A stretch of DNA of 64,000 nucleotides from Paramyrothecium sp. XJ0827 (Eukaryota; Ascomycota; Sordariomycetes; Hypocreales; Stachybotryaceae): contig JAJFPB010000009.1 in the NCBI GenBank assembly GCA_020881915.1, positions 2,604,001 to 2,668,000 of the forward strand, read 5' to 3'. Below, one piece after another: positions 1 to 10,931 of the stretch (within the stretch, counting starts at the first letter, position 1; every line of letters begins with the position of its first letter). The notes under the pieces were generated by a model that was not told where the DNA came from, did not search any database, and worked only from the letters and a program-made list of their open reading frames with translations. The position numbers were made by a program, and so were the translations under genes.

Positions 1-84
1 TCAGGTCAACCACAGCAGACGCTGGATCCGACGCTGGCGGGCTCTGCAGGCCTTGTGTTGGGCTTGGAGAGGCGTTTTCTCCGT

Positions 85-861
85 TCAATTCGCCAAGCAC
101 CTTTTCAAACAATTGCAAGTGGGCGCCGTGAGCTGTCCATTCTTGGGCATCTCGGTGATGATCTTTCGAAAATCCGCAACGCGACCAAGCTGGGATTTCT
201 CGGCGGCTGTGAATCGCCCCCACATGGCGAGAAACTTGCTAGGCCAAAGGTATGTGTCGTTCACACAGTATCTGCGAGTATAAGATAGAACAGCGAAGAT
301 AACAATGTGCCATATGTGGACCATGGCCTCCATGCCAGTCGCGCGGACCGCGAAGCGGCTGTCGCCGGGACAGCGCTCGAGGATCTGGTCGAAGATCTTC
401 TCGATGTTATCAGAAACCCGAACAGCCTCGGATATCTCCCTCGACCGGCCCCAGCTAAACGGCGTCTCCTTGTTCATGTAGTTTTCGACTCGAGCGAGTT
501 GTTTCTCGAAGTTGGGAAGGGTGTCGCGCTTCTTCTGTTCGGCCTTAGCCCTGCGCCGCTCCGCTTGACGCTCCTTCTCGGCTTCCCCGGCGGCTCGAGC
601 GCGCGTGAGGCCTTCTGCAACGGTTCGTACCTCGGGAATGGTGGTGGCCATGGAAACCATGATACTGAGGAGCTCTTCTTTGGAGAGCAGCTCCAGGCTC
701 TCTGCGAGATCGGCATTGGCAAGCTCGACCATGCTGTTGTCCAGAACGAGATCCTGTGAAAGGGAGCTGGCAGCGACTCCATAGGGTCGCAGATTGGGAG
801 GCAGCGTTGGAGCTCTTGGCAACGCATCAGGCGCAGCACGCTTACGGTTTGCTGGCGGCAT
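85..861 (-). CDS. Possible Cut8/STS1-like nuclear proteasome tether
   Basis: Single-exon gene of 258 residues. I take the Met at 861 (MPPANRKRAAPD) as the start because the 36 in-frame residues before it (from 969) are Leu-rich and read like translated leader. A basic N-terminus with an RKR motif is followed by a short helix (LLSKEELLSIMVSM, about residues 58-71), a charged coiled-coil-like Glu/Arg/Lys stretch (about 85-115), and a helical domain containing FSWGRSREISEAV. Cut8/STS1 proteins tether the proteasome to the nuclear envelope; they have a basic N-terminus, a short LLxxLdxxxLrxll helix and a helical C-terminal domain, and this order resembles them. The resemblance is in layout, not in a diagnostic motif, so the family call is tentative. 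No splice signal is needed to explain the frame. Confidence 0.4.
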   Translation of the reverse strand: MPPANRKRAAPDALPRAPTLPPNLRPYGVAASSLSQDLVLDNSMVELANADLAESLELLSKEELLSIMVSMATTIPEVRTVAEGLTRARAAGEAEKERQAERRRAKAEQKKRDTLPNFEKQLARVENYMNKETPFSWGRSREISEAVRVSDNIEKIFDQILERCPGDSRFAVRATGMEAMVHIWHIVIFAVLSYTRRYCVNDTYLWPSKFLAMWGRFTAAEKSQLGRVADFRKIITEMPKNGQLTAPTCNCLKRCLAN

Positions 862-2399
862 TGGATCAAAACTAGGATCAAGTGCAGATTGTGATTTTGA
901 GAAAATAAGGTGATAGGGAAGACTGAGCAAAGGTAGTGAGGCCAAGGGTAGATGAAGAAGAAGCAACACGCGTCATTCGGCAATTAACGTTAGAGCGTGT
1001 TTATTAGTGCCTGCAAATGCTAATCATCTCCCGTTACTCCGTACCACCAGCCACGTTTCCGACCCTGGAGCCCCACAGACCCTTGGCCTTGCAAACATCC
1101 CTGTACTCTGTAAGAGCTGATCAAGTTCGTTCCCAACAGAACCACCAAAAAGGAAGGCATATTTTGTCAACCGACATTTAGTTTAACCATTCTCAACCGC
1201 CTTTCCTCGTGCACTTCAATGCTTAGTTACAAATGACCTCGTAGACGTAACCCGTTTTATCACCGCCTTGAAGAAGGATGGCGATGACACCGTCTTTGCA
1301 GAAGGCCGGGATGGTCAAGACAGATCTAATAGACTTCATCAGAGACATTGTATCAAGTACAAGGATGACAAGAACGGTTTCTTTTCACTCTAGGCGGAGG
1401 AAATTTCTCATACCGAGCATTCGCCAAACAGGTTATTCCGATTGAACACCAACACCATATCGACACTACAGAGGCACCAACAAAATGGCAAATGTAGTAA
1501 CCAGCAGTAGTGAAACCTTGGACACTCTCTATATGAAAAAGAACACAGGTCTCTACTAAGAAGGGAAATTGGACAGTTGCCTCGGTCAGTTCCACGTACT
1601 CAGAAGCGACACGCACGCCATTCCATTATCAGCTTCTTTACAGGCACTTGGATAGAATTAAAATGCTGCCCTTGCCTGCATCGTGGTCCGCTGTTCGCAC
1701 TACCTGGCCAGTTCATTAGTAGGTCTGAAAACGTGCGATGCGACGGCCCCTGAGAGTCAGTGTCTCTAATCTTAAACGATATGGCCTTACTTCGGCCCTC
1801 GCACAAGACATGCTCACCTTACCAATCGCTTTTAATGCGTGATAGATTTAAATAGTCTAGAAAGTTTATAGTCGTACGGCTTCTTCCAGTTCCCGTTGCA
1901 TGAAGATGCCAACTATCGGATCAGTGGCCAGCTAAAAAAAATTACTCGGGTACTAGCGACCCGTCTCACGTGCCTTGCATTTTCAAACACGTAATGAGCA
2001 CCAAAGACAGTAATTGTCGCAGCAGAAAGCGGACGTTCCACCAGCAGAGTGATGGTTTCGGCCGGGTACAGAGTAGTACGAGTTTAGTAAAAATATTCGA
2101 TGGCTTGCACGCGTCCTTATTGTTGTGAGACAACCACGTAAGTATTAGGCCCGCCGCTCAAACACGGGAAACGGTGCGGCTTCATGGGGAACCGGGTGAT
2201 TCAAGATTTCGCCAGCCGTGTCAGATTTTTCTCAACAGCAGTCAACTTTTTGTAGCTTGTTTTCATACAAATAACCCACGGATCCGCTCATCTCCATCGA
2301 TAATGGTACACTTCTCAAGGTGGACAAGCAAACAATACTCTTCTTGGTTTATTCCAGATCCCTTTTCACACACCCTTTTCTGATACCATTCCGTAACCC
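862..2399. other. Intergenic region, no gene seen
   Basis: About 1.5 kb between the leftmost gene and the NmrA-like gene. Open frames here are short, lack motifs and lie on both strands. The last 200 bp before 2400 are pyrimidine-rich and presumably carry the promoter of the NmrA-like gene. Confidence 0.5.
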
Positions 2400-3323
2400 A
2401 TGTCTCTCCCAACCTTTTTCGTCTGCGGCGCCACGGGCTCCCAAGGAGGGGGTACCGCCAGACAGCTCAGAAGCCTCGGTGCTGAAGTTCACGCCGTTAC
2501 CCGCAACATAAACTCACCCAACGCTCAAGAATTACGAGATCTTGGGGTCAAGCTTTGGACTGGCGATTACGATGACTTGGAATCATTGAAAACAGCCATG
2601 ACGGGATGCTCTGGTGCTTTTCTGAACTTTATGGCCAACTTTGATAATTTCGACGTCGAGATCCGTCAGGCAAAAAGCTTCTTCGCCGTTGCGCATGAAG
2701 TCGGGGTGAAGCATATTGTATATACCACTGGCGTTGGTGTTAACCAACCCGAAAAACTCGACCGCATCCCGGGCACGCTGATGTCCAACGTCTATGAGAC
2801 TAAGCAGGCTATCGAGGACGAGGTCCGTAATGCCGGCTTTCAGTTTTGGACTCTTCTTCGACCAGGCCATTTCATGACAAATTACCTCGATCCGATGGTA
2901 TCCATGTTTCCTCAGCTTGTCGAAAAGGGCATCTATGAAACAGCCTTTAAGAAAGGAACTCTCATGGGATCGGCCGATAATTACACAATCGGTAATTTCG
3001 CAGCTTATGCCTTATTGGACCCCTTCAAATTCCACGCCCAAGAGGTCGATTTCATAGATGAGTTTCTTACCATCGATCAAATTCTCGAGAAGATCTCTGC
3101 GGTAATTGGACGAGAGCTGAAAGCGGTGTATCTGGACGAGGAAGTTGTCCAGAGGCGTAGAGTCTATGACCCAGTTGTACAAGGCCAGCTCTTTAATTCA
3201 AGCATGACAAAGCTTGTTGATCTAGAGAAGGTGAAGAGTTGGGGTGTTCCACTGAGCTCCTGGGATGCTTTTCTTGCGAGAGAAAGGAAGAGCGTTCTGG
3301 CGACGTTTCAGAAAGCGGCTTGA
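2400..3323 (+). CDS. NmrA-like NAD(P)-binding protein
   Basis: Uninterrupted frame of 307 residues, the usual size for the family. The N-terminus carries the dinucleotide-binding loop GATGSQGGG (residues 10-18) after a beta strand, followed by the Arg-bearing second strand AVTRN and by GDYDD, the pattern of atypical short-chain dehydrogenases of the NmrA/HSCARG group. Known members either sense the NADP/NADPH ratio (nitrogen regulator NmrA) or reduce small molecules such as isoflavones. The classical YxxxK catalytic pair is not obvious: the expected position reads VYETKQAIED (Y and K four apart), so catalysis is possible but unproven. No cofactor partner gene lies next to it. The role could be redox sensing or secondary metabolism; the sequence does not decide. 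Confidence 0.85.
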   Translation: MSLPTFFVCGATGSQGGGTARQLRSLGAEVHAVTRNINSPNAQELRDLGVKLWTGDYDDLESLKTAMTGCSGAFLNFMANFDNFDVEIRQAKSFFAVAHEVGVKHIVYTTGVGVNQPEKLDRIPGTLMSNVYETKQAIEDEVRNAGFQFWTLLRPGHFMTNYLDPMVSMFPQLVEKGIYETAFKKGTLMGSADNYTIGNFAAYALLDPFKFHAQEVDFIDEFLTIDQILEKISAVIGRELKAVYLDEEVVQRRRVYDPVVQGQLFNSSMTKLVDLEKVKSWGVPLSSWDAFLARERKSVLATFQKAA

Positions 3324-4259
3324 GGCGCTATTGAGGTTGTGGATTCAATGGAGCCGAACGAGGTGAACAGGTTGAATCCAGTGGTATCTCAGTGCTGGGG
3401 GTTTTCTCAAGGTCCAAACGCCAGAATTGAATCGATAGTACAGATGAGTTGTTACTAGCTCAGGATCGCAAATAGTTTTGTTAACTCTCCACCCTCGATG
3501 GTGCTACAAATGACGTGGGAAGTGAAGGATTCAGCTCCAAATATGGTTCTAACTTGATGGGATTCAACGGCTATTCAATTTTGCCCCGGCATATGACTCG
3601 ACTTGAAGTCACCTGTTTTTCTCGTAGTTTACTATTCCAACCCGAATCGGGTGCGCGTTCAACAATAAATAGAGCATGAAGCTCACGCTCAGCTGCGTCA
3701 TATAGCTTGTAGAACATCGCAATAGCTCCATCTTCAGATCATATATTCTGCATCCGTCACGGGGACACGCACATGTATACATGGTCCTGATGCCTGGAAG
3801 GTGGTATGTTCTGAAGGTTAATGCATCTGGCCGTAACTCCCTTCAAGAAGTGATCGACAGTTGTACGAGCGACGGGCCATAGCGATTTGAAGTTCCAGAG
3901 AAGATTGACGGCCCGTTGCATTTGAGCCCCCCTCAATGTGTTTAACAAGCATTCAGAGAAACCGACCAGCGTGGAAAACTTGCCACTGGCAGCATCATGG
4001 TACCTGTATGCGTCAAACAAGAAGAGAAATGAATTTGCCCTAAAACATTGTACCACTGGACTCTGCAAATGAAAAGTTACCATTTTAATAGCCGTTAGTT
4101 ATGAATGATGCATGCAAGGTCCCGTTACACAAGACGACGGCTTCCGGTACTGACTAGATAGCCATTTGATATAATCAACGCCAACGCATATCGGAACCCT
4201 GGATCAGTTTCCGTAGTTCTCCTTTCCATGTGATGTTTTAATCTTAACGTCAATAGTCA
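3324..4259. other. Intergenic region with a possible regulator relic
   Basis: Non-coding apart from a minus-strand frame at 3757-4083 that ends in a helix reminiscent of the C-terminus of fungal Zn2Cys6 regulators (RAVNLLWNFKSLWPVARTT). No DNA-binding domain or upstream exon was found, so it is treated as a possible remnant only. Confidence 0.3.
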
Positions 4260-5775
4260 TCATTCTGCTTTCCAAAGAAACTGCGCAGCTGGGTGGTCAT
4301 CTGGTGGGTAAGCCACACCTTTCCTCCCGTACAAATTCTCACGATACGTGCCTCCATCCACGGCATAGCCATCCCAAAATAATCCGCGCTGTCTTAGGAC
4401 AGGGATCAGATAGCTAATCACCTCCTCAAAACTCTCGGGCATCAAGGCATATGCAAGATTGAAGCCATCAACATCTGCCTCTCTCACCCACCGCTCCATC
4501 TCATCAGCAACCTTCTCGGGCGTGCCCACAACCGTCGCGCCTAGGCCTCCAATTTTGATGTGGTTGGCGACCGTGTGCTTAGTCCATTTGGGCACTTCAG
4601 GTGTCGCCTTCGACCATGCTTCAACAGCAGAACGAATCGCGTTAGACTCAACATGTCGCAACTCTTCGTCGTCGCCATACTTGGCCAAGTCGATACCGGT
4701 CCAGCCACCAAAAAGGGCCAGAGCCCCATCTTCAGAGCCGTAGCTTAGATACTCCTTGTATTTGGCCTCAGCTTCTTCTTGCGTTTTGCCGATGATAGGA
4801 CACAACATGGCCAGGAACTTGATGGAGCTGGGATCACGCTGGTACTCATCCTTGGCGTTGTGTCGGATTTCCGCAATGTTCTTAGCTACAACAGAAGGGC
4901 TATGCCCTGCGACGAAGATTGCCTCGGCGTGTTTTGATGCAAACGCCTTGCCTGCCTTGGAAGTGCCGGCTTGCATAATGACTGGAGTACGTTGTGGAGA
5001 AGGCTGGCAGATGTGTGGGCCAGGGACCTTGTAATACTTGCCCTCGTGGTTGATTTCTCTAACGAGGGCAGGGTCTGTGTAAACGATGTTTTGGCGGTCC
5101 AACTTGACCGCATCCTCTCTCCACGAAGATTGCCTATATCGTTTTAATAGACGATCAGTGAAGTGCTGAACTCGCGACTTACCAGAGCTTGTAAGTCACA
5201 TCCACGTACTCGTCAGCCATGGCGTAGCGATCATCGTGTTGTGGTTGCTCGCTGTGCCCCAGGTTACGAGCTGCGGAATCAAGGTAGCCGGTGACGATGT
5301 TCCAGCCCAGCCGACCACCAGAAAGGTGATCAACCGTGCTTAGCCGTCGGGCGAGGTGATACGGCTGCTCGTACGTTGTGGCCACAGTCACACCGAAACC
5401 AATGTTCTTTGTCGCGGCTGCCATGGCTGGAACAACCGCCAGAGGTTCATTCACAGGCCATTGCGCGCCCGAGATAATGGCAGGATTAGGGTTACGTGGA
5501 CCTTTGTAGACATCATAGGATCCCTGGAAAGTGTGAGTTTTTCACATCTGGGAGTCAAGGTAGAAACTTACGAGAACATCGGCGATGAAGATCCCGTGGA
5601 ATTTGCCTTTCTCGAGCAATTTCGCCAGCTCTACCCAATGAGAAACGTTGTTGAAATCCCACGAACGATCTCGGGGATGACGCCAAAGCCCGGGCGATTG
5701 ATGTCCGCTGCAAGACTCAACGAAAGCATTGAGGATGAGCTTTTTCTTCGTCTCATTGCTTGTGCCCGACGCCAT
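4260..5775 (-). CDS. FMN-dependent monooxygenase (NtaA/DmoA type)
   Basis: Three exons: 5775-5572, 5523-5183 and 5133-4260, with 48- and 49-bp introns (GTAAGT donors), giving 472 residues, the usual length of the nitrilotriacetate monooxygenase component A group in the bacterial luciferase superfamily. These cytosolic enzymes use FMNH2 delivered by a separate reductase to oxidise amino-polycarboxylates, dibenzothiophene sulfone, sulfonates and similar substrates. Visible hallmarks: HGIFIADVL then GSYDVYKGP across intron 1, LSGGRLGWNIVTGYLDSAARNLGH, LDRQNIVYTDPALV, and SPQRTPVIMQAGTSKAG followed by FVAGHSP. The start at 5775 (MASGTSNETKKK) is preferred over an in-frame Met at 5829 because family members begin close to this lysine-rich strand. 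It is transcribed away from a sodium:solute symporter 577 bp upstream, so the two may share a promoter region. The substrate is unknown. Confidence 0.9.
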
Positions 5776-6352
5776 ATTGAATACCTCACAACGGAATCTT
5801 GTATGTCGAAGAGATAACGATCGCGGCACACTGGTCTCACGGCCCTATGATCACTCGTTAAATCATCCCCGAATGTCAAACACGTGGGTGATGCTTGAGA
5901 CTAGTTTGTCCGATCGCGCACACTAAGATTTCGGTAATCAACAGGGCCGGGATGGTGTGATTCGATCGACCGTAACGCCATCGCTGCAGCACGGCACGTC
6001 ATACCAGGAAACTGGTGGGAGGGCCATTCATCCGACGCAATTAACCGGAATAAAGTTCAATATGAATTGACCATGATCAACACCTTTGATAAGACTTAAG
6101 CGAGGCCTCTCAGGGAGGAGCGTGCGCGGAATTTGTCAATGAGTGGTCGGGCGAATCGAAAGAGACAAGACAACGCTAAGTACTGCATAGAACTAACCTA
6201 GCTGGACCATAGTTTGTGGCATCATCACAGCTAATAATGTGCCACGACAAGCTTGTATCCGATGGGCGGAGAACCATCTGTGCCTGATGCAGATGAACCA
6301 CAGGGACGTGAAGTGACATCCAGCTAAATACCATGCCTCGAAAGAGGATGGA
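5776..6352. promoter_or_regulatory. Shared upstream region of monooxygenase and symporter
   Basis: The 577 bp between two divergently transcribed starts. A GATAAG box (6088-6093) is present; GATA factors of the AreA/NIT2 class control nitrogen-source genes in filamentous fungi, and DUR3-type transporters are typical targets. One box alone is weak evidence, since it occurs often by chance. Confidence 0.35.
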
Positions 6353-8657
6353 ATGGACTCTCATCCAGATGCTGCCTTTCCTCCACCAGTTCTGGTGCAG
6401 CGTTCATTTGCAGCTACACCCGACAACATGTCTCTCCTTGCTAGAGCAGAAGTGGAAGCCAACAGCATTGAGCCGCCGCTCTCTCAAGCTGTTGGCTACG
6501 TCGTCGTCATCGTAATCGGTTTCCTCATTGCGTTCATCATGATGTTCTTGACGCACATCTTGAAGAAGACCGTGGGGGAAGACAACAAAACAACGGAAAT
6601 GTTCATGACTGCAAATCGAAGTGTTGGCACCGGCCTGACGTCTTCGGCAGTCATTTCATCCTGGCTCTGGAGCACAGCGATGCTTGGCAGTACTCTGGTT
6701 GGTTACAATTTTGGTGTTGCTGGACCATTCTGGTTCGCAGCCGGGTATGTGTCGTCCGATCTCGAACGATTATACCTCGTTAACTGTTCGTCAGATGCTC
6801 TCCAATGATTGTCTTCTTTGCTCTGATTGGCATCTCATGTAAACTCAGAGTACCTGAAGCCCATACATTGCTTGAGATTGTGCGGATACGCTACGGCAAA
6901 ACCGGCCATATTGTGTGGATCGTGCTATGTCTCATCAATAATATCATTGCCATTGCAAACATGCTGCTTGGTGCCAGTGCAGCAATCACGGCCCTGTACG
7001 TTGACGCAAACTTCCTTCAAGGCGTTGGAACTAATAATGCTAGAACCGGGATACACATAATTGCGGCTACCTTTCTCCTACCTGCTGGTGTTGTCCTGTA
7101 CACCTTTGTTGGGGGCATCAAGGCAACGTTCCTGACGGATTACTTCCACACATTTGTCATCACAATCATCATCTGCTTCTTCACTATCAAGACGTTCTTG
7201 GTACCAGAGATTGGATCACCGGGCGGCCTGTACGATCTTATTGTCCAGGTGGGACACGATCATCCCGTATCCGGTAATGAGGGAGGGTCTTTCCTGACCA
7301 TGACTAGTAAAGATGTGAGTTCTCGAGGCATTTCAGTCACAACATCCCATTCCTGATTACAGTACAGGCCATCTACTTTGGCATAATCCATGTGCTAGCG
7401 AACTTCGGCCTTGTCATTATGGACACTGGCTTCTTCGCCAAGGCGTTTAGCGCCGCTCCACAAGCGGTTGTTCCTGGATATATTGTGGGTGGAATTGCCT
7501 ATTTTGCTATCCCCTGGTGTCTTGGCACTTTGATGAGCTTTTCCGCGCTTGGACTAGAAGACACTCCACGGTTTCCAACATACCCTCGCCGGATGTCACC
7601 GGTAGAGGTGTCCAATGGTCTCGTGCTACCTTACGCCGCCATCGCTATCGCGGGCAAAGGAGGTGCTGCCGCAGTCCTGATTATCACCTTCATGGCTGTC
7701 ACGTCCACCATTAGTGCGCAGGTCATCTCTGTCTCGTCCATCATCAGCTTTGACATCTACCGTCAGTACTTTAATCGTGCTGCTACAGATCGCGATGCAA
7801 TTCGGTGGAGCCACATTGGCGTCGTCTTCTTCGGGCTCTTCTCGGCAGCCTTCTCCACGGCGCTATACTACGGCAGCGTCGACCTCGGCTGGACCTTGTA
7901 CATGCTCGGTGTTTTGACGTGCCCCGGCATCTTTCCAACCGTCTTCACAATCCTTTGGAAGAAGCAGTCTAAAGCTGCCGCCGTCGCCTCCCCCCTATTA
8001 GGATTGGCGACAGGTATTGCTGTCTGGCTTGGCTCGGCATCTGCTTTGTACGGCGATATCACTGTCGCTTCCACTGGCAAGTCGCTTCCGTGTGTGTACG
8101 GGACCGTTGCATCTGCACTCAGTCCTGCGCTGTACTCTGTCGTCATCACGCTCATCAAGCCCGCAAACTTCAAGTGGGCAGACTTCCGGAATGAGCGTCT
8201 TGCATTCGAGGTGGCCGAAACTCAACAGGCTTCCGAGGCGACGCGGACGCACGTTCAGCATTTGTCAAGCTACGCTGCTGACAAGGCGCGCCTGAAGCAC
8301 TGGGGCATGTTGGCGGCCATATGGTCGGCAGCGACATTCTTGGGACACTGGGTTCTTTGGTAAGTCTGGATTATGTTGATGCGGCTCCATGACTAATTGA
8401 CCGACAGGCCACTTCCAATGTATGCGTCGCGTTATGTGTTCGGCAAAAGCTTCTTCGTTGCTTGGATCATTGTCTCAATCATCTGGGTTTGGGGCACAAT
8501 GTTTGTCGCTGGCTTCTATCCAATTATTGATGGATGGAACCAACTGAGGCTGGTGTATCAAGGACTAAGAGGTTCTGATAAAAGTGGAAGTCAAACGAAC
8601 GGTACGCAAAGCCCTGATAGTGATGGTTCTGTTCTTCAAACTCGGAAGGAAGGGTAA
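6353..8657 (+). CDS. DUR3-like sodium:solute symporter (urea-type)
   Basis: Four exons: 6353-6744, 6795-7314, 7368-8359 and 8408-8657 (introns of 48-53 bp), 717 residues, close to fungal DUR3 length (about 690-730). The product is a plasma-membrane protein with roughly 15 hydrophobic segments of the solute:sodium symporter family; in fungi this family is dominated by Dur3, which takes up urea and polyamines by proton symport. Visible landmarks: QAVGYVVVIVIGF in the first membrane span, MTANRSVGTGLTSSAVISSWLWSTAML (the SSS signature region), GGIKATFLTDYFHTF, and FMAVTSTISAQVISVSSIISFDIYR near the middle. At exon 3 the AG at 7366-7367 is used, not the one at 7361, because only it keeps frame. 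The stop TAA overlaps a GTAAGT sequence (8654-8659), so a further small exon cannot be excluded. It is divergent from the FMN monooxygenase, which may process a nitrogen compound it imports. Confidence 0.85.
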
Positions 8658-9601
8658 GTTTACATTATTATGTGCTGCATTGAGAAACATTGTCGGAAGA
8701 TAAAGCTTCCCAGGCAAGACTAGAGAGCAACAAGTTCTATCTGACATCATTTCCTTCATTCGATGGCTTGGATGACTTGAGCGTTCCTTTCCCAAACCCA
8801 TCAGACCTTCATTTCTAAAGATACGACCAGAAATCCAGCATGGGCTTTCGCACGAGGGGTGGCTTACGGCATAAATACCATCGTGCCAACCTTCCAGTGG
8901 CTTTAGAGGCGAAGATATTACCCGGCCTATGGCTCACCAGTCTTAACACCCGCACTCCGAAACTTTCGTAATGAAGGACACAATAGCTGATCTAAGTTAA
9001 GACTTAAACTCCCAAGCGAGTTGCATCTGGCGAGCATAACCCAAGTCATACAATAGTTTTGTACAAACACCTCCCACAACACAAGAGCTGCAAAAGTGCA
9101 AGCTATTGTCTTATACAATCATGTAAATTACCATGTAATATCGGATGCTTCTCATTTATGCGCAGAATTCGGGATTAGAAGCTGGGATAAAGTCTCAACA
9201 GGGGAAGAAGCAGTCTTTTTACGTATGTCAGATAGGACTGGATATGACGCTGGATGTTCGTCATTGTACGGAATTATACTCATTCCGATCGTATCGGAAG
9301 ATTGCATTTTGTGGGGTTTTTCATGATTCATGTGTATCCGTTTCGTGTAAGGCTTTAATCTTGGACCTGCCGAATGGAATGCAAGCTCCAGCAGGGGGCT
9401 AGTTGCAATTTTGACAAAGCAACACGGACACGTCCCTCATGAACTGAAACATTGTTTAGTGCAAATCTATGAACTGAGTCTTAACAGAACACCCACCCGC
9501 AACGTTTTCGCTTGGATATTTCCATTTTGTTTCTCTCTCATAATCTTTTTCGGCTGTGGTAATGGACGGTTCCCTGGTGCCGTGAACCTTGAGCGCGTAA
9601 A
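8658..9601. other. Intergenic region, nothing recognised
   Basis: About 0.9 kb with only short frames on both strands. The final 100 bp are pyrimidine-rich ahead of the start at 9602. Confidence 0.5.
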
Positions 9602-10931
9602 ATGAGACCTTCTGTGTTTTTCTGTATAGCGCTCGGTGGAGCTTTCACTTCTGCGGAGATGTGTGAGCGAGCGGTGTTCGTTAAGCTGCAACCGGCGGAA
9701 ATAATCTGCTCGGGCAGAACCACATCTACAACATTGGAAAGGTTACTCAAACAATCCAGTTGATTGCCATCCCGGAATCAACCATGTGAGAAAGAGGGAG
9801 CGCTGATTCTTTTGCAGGACTTACACTGATTGCGAACCGACAACTTTTTCATTTGCGACACAGAAGTCGCCCAACGTGGTAATCTCAACAAAGGGATCAA
9901 GTCCTTCAGACGACATTGACATTGTCAGCAAGATCGGTATCCAACCAGGCCAAAGCACAAACAATCGTCCCAAAGGCCATGTGAAAGCAGGAAAAGTCCT
10001 CATTTCGGAAACATCTCACAAAACCTCTACACGCAAGATATCCGTGCTGGATCCCCAGACCACAAAACGGCCTCAGCGCTATTCTGACACCCCATCGGTT
10101 GATGCAACGACGAAGGCCCATAAGAAAGCAAAAACAACCTCTAGTGTGAAGAAATCATCTCAAAAAAGATCAGCATCATCTACGACCAAGGCGTCAAAGA
10201 ACTCACAAGCTCGAAGCCCCTCAAGTACGCTGGGTACGATCCATACTTCGGAATCAAAGACTCCCACGGCAAGGACATCCGCATCGTCGTCGGCATCAAG
10301 ATCCAGGTCTTCCACAGCTATGGCATCCGTCTCACCGCGGCTATCAAGATCAAGATCGATCTCTCCGACAGTGACGTTCAACATGGCAACAGTTCCTTCG
10401 TTGAGCCTCTCCTTATCGTCCACTACATCCTTGACTACTACCTCCGCAGCTACAACACCATCCTGTGCAGACCTCCCGAATGGATATTTTGTCGACGGTG
10501 CCCTCGCCCCTTGGTACATCTCGGATCAGGTGACGGCCGATAGCTCAGCGGTTGTAGCCGGAGGGCTTGCTGAGTATCCATATGCATTCGCACTCATCCC
10601 TTCCCAAACATCATACGCCCAAGTATACTTGAACAATTATCTCCCATCATGTGGTAGTCCACCACCAATCGTCACTCTCAATATTCGATTTCGTCTCCAG
10701 TTTACTGGCGCGTCGGAAGGATGCACCATACGAGTGGCAGTCAATCGGTCTCCAGATGATATTGTGATCATTACAGACGACGGCTCGCAACCAGGAGTTT
10801 GGCAGACGTATGAAGGGACTCCTGTGCAGGTGCAGCTGACATACGACCCCCTCTTTACTGTCAAACTTGCATGTGAGAATAATCAGCCAGAGACACCTGC
10901 TATTCTTATCACAGCTATATCAGCTTATTGA
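9602..10931 (+). CDS. Secreted Ser/Thr-rich protein with CBM-like C-terminus
   Basis: The long frame beginning near 9876 has no ATG of its own. Splicing exon 9602-9741 to 9818-10931 (76-bp intron, GTTACT donor, TTGCAG acceptor) gives a 417-residue protein starting MRPSVFFCIALGGAFTSA, a clear signal peptide. Residues about 90-250 are Ser/Thr/Lys-rich with many serine runs, as in O-glycosylated wall proteins. The last ~155 residues, from CADLPNGYFVDGALAPWYIS, form a compact domain with NG-YF and LAPW motifs like carbohydrate-binding beta-sandwich modules (CBM4/9/CenC type) seen in many fungal surface proteins. The +3 to +6 positions of the donor are not consensus, which lowers certainty about intron 1 but not about the coding frame. 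Function is unknown; cell-wall or extracellular glycan association is inferred. Confidence 0.7.

Noticed and set aside
862..969. N-terminal extension (from 969) of the leftmost gene as a signal peptide
   Set aside because: The Leu-rich stretch resembles one, but the mature protein has no secretory features and the basic start at 861 suits the tentative family.
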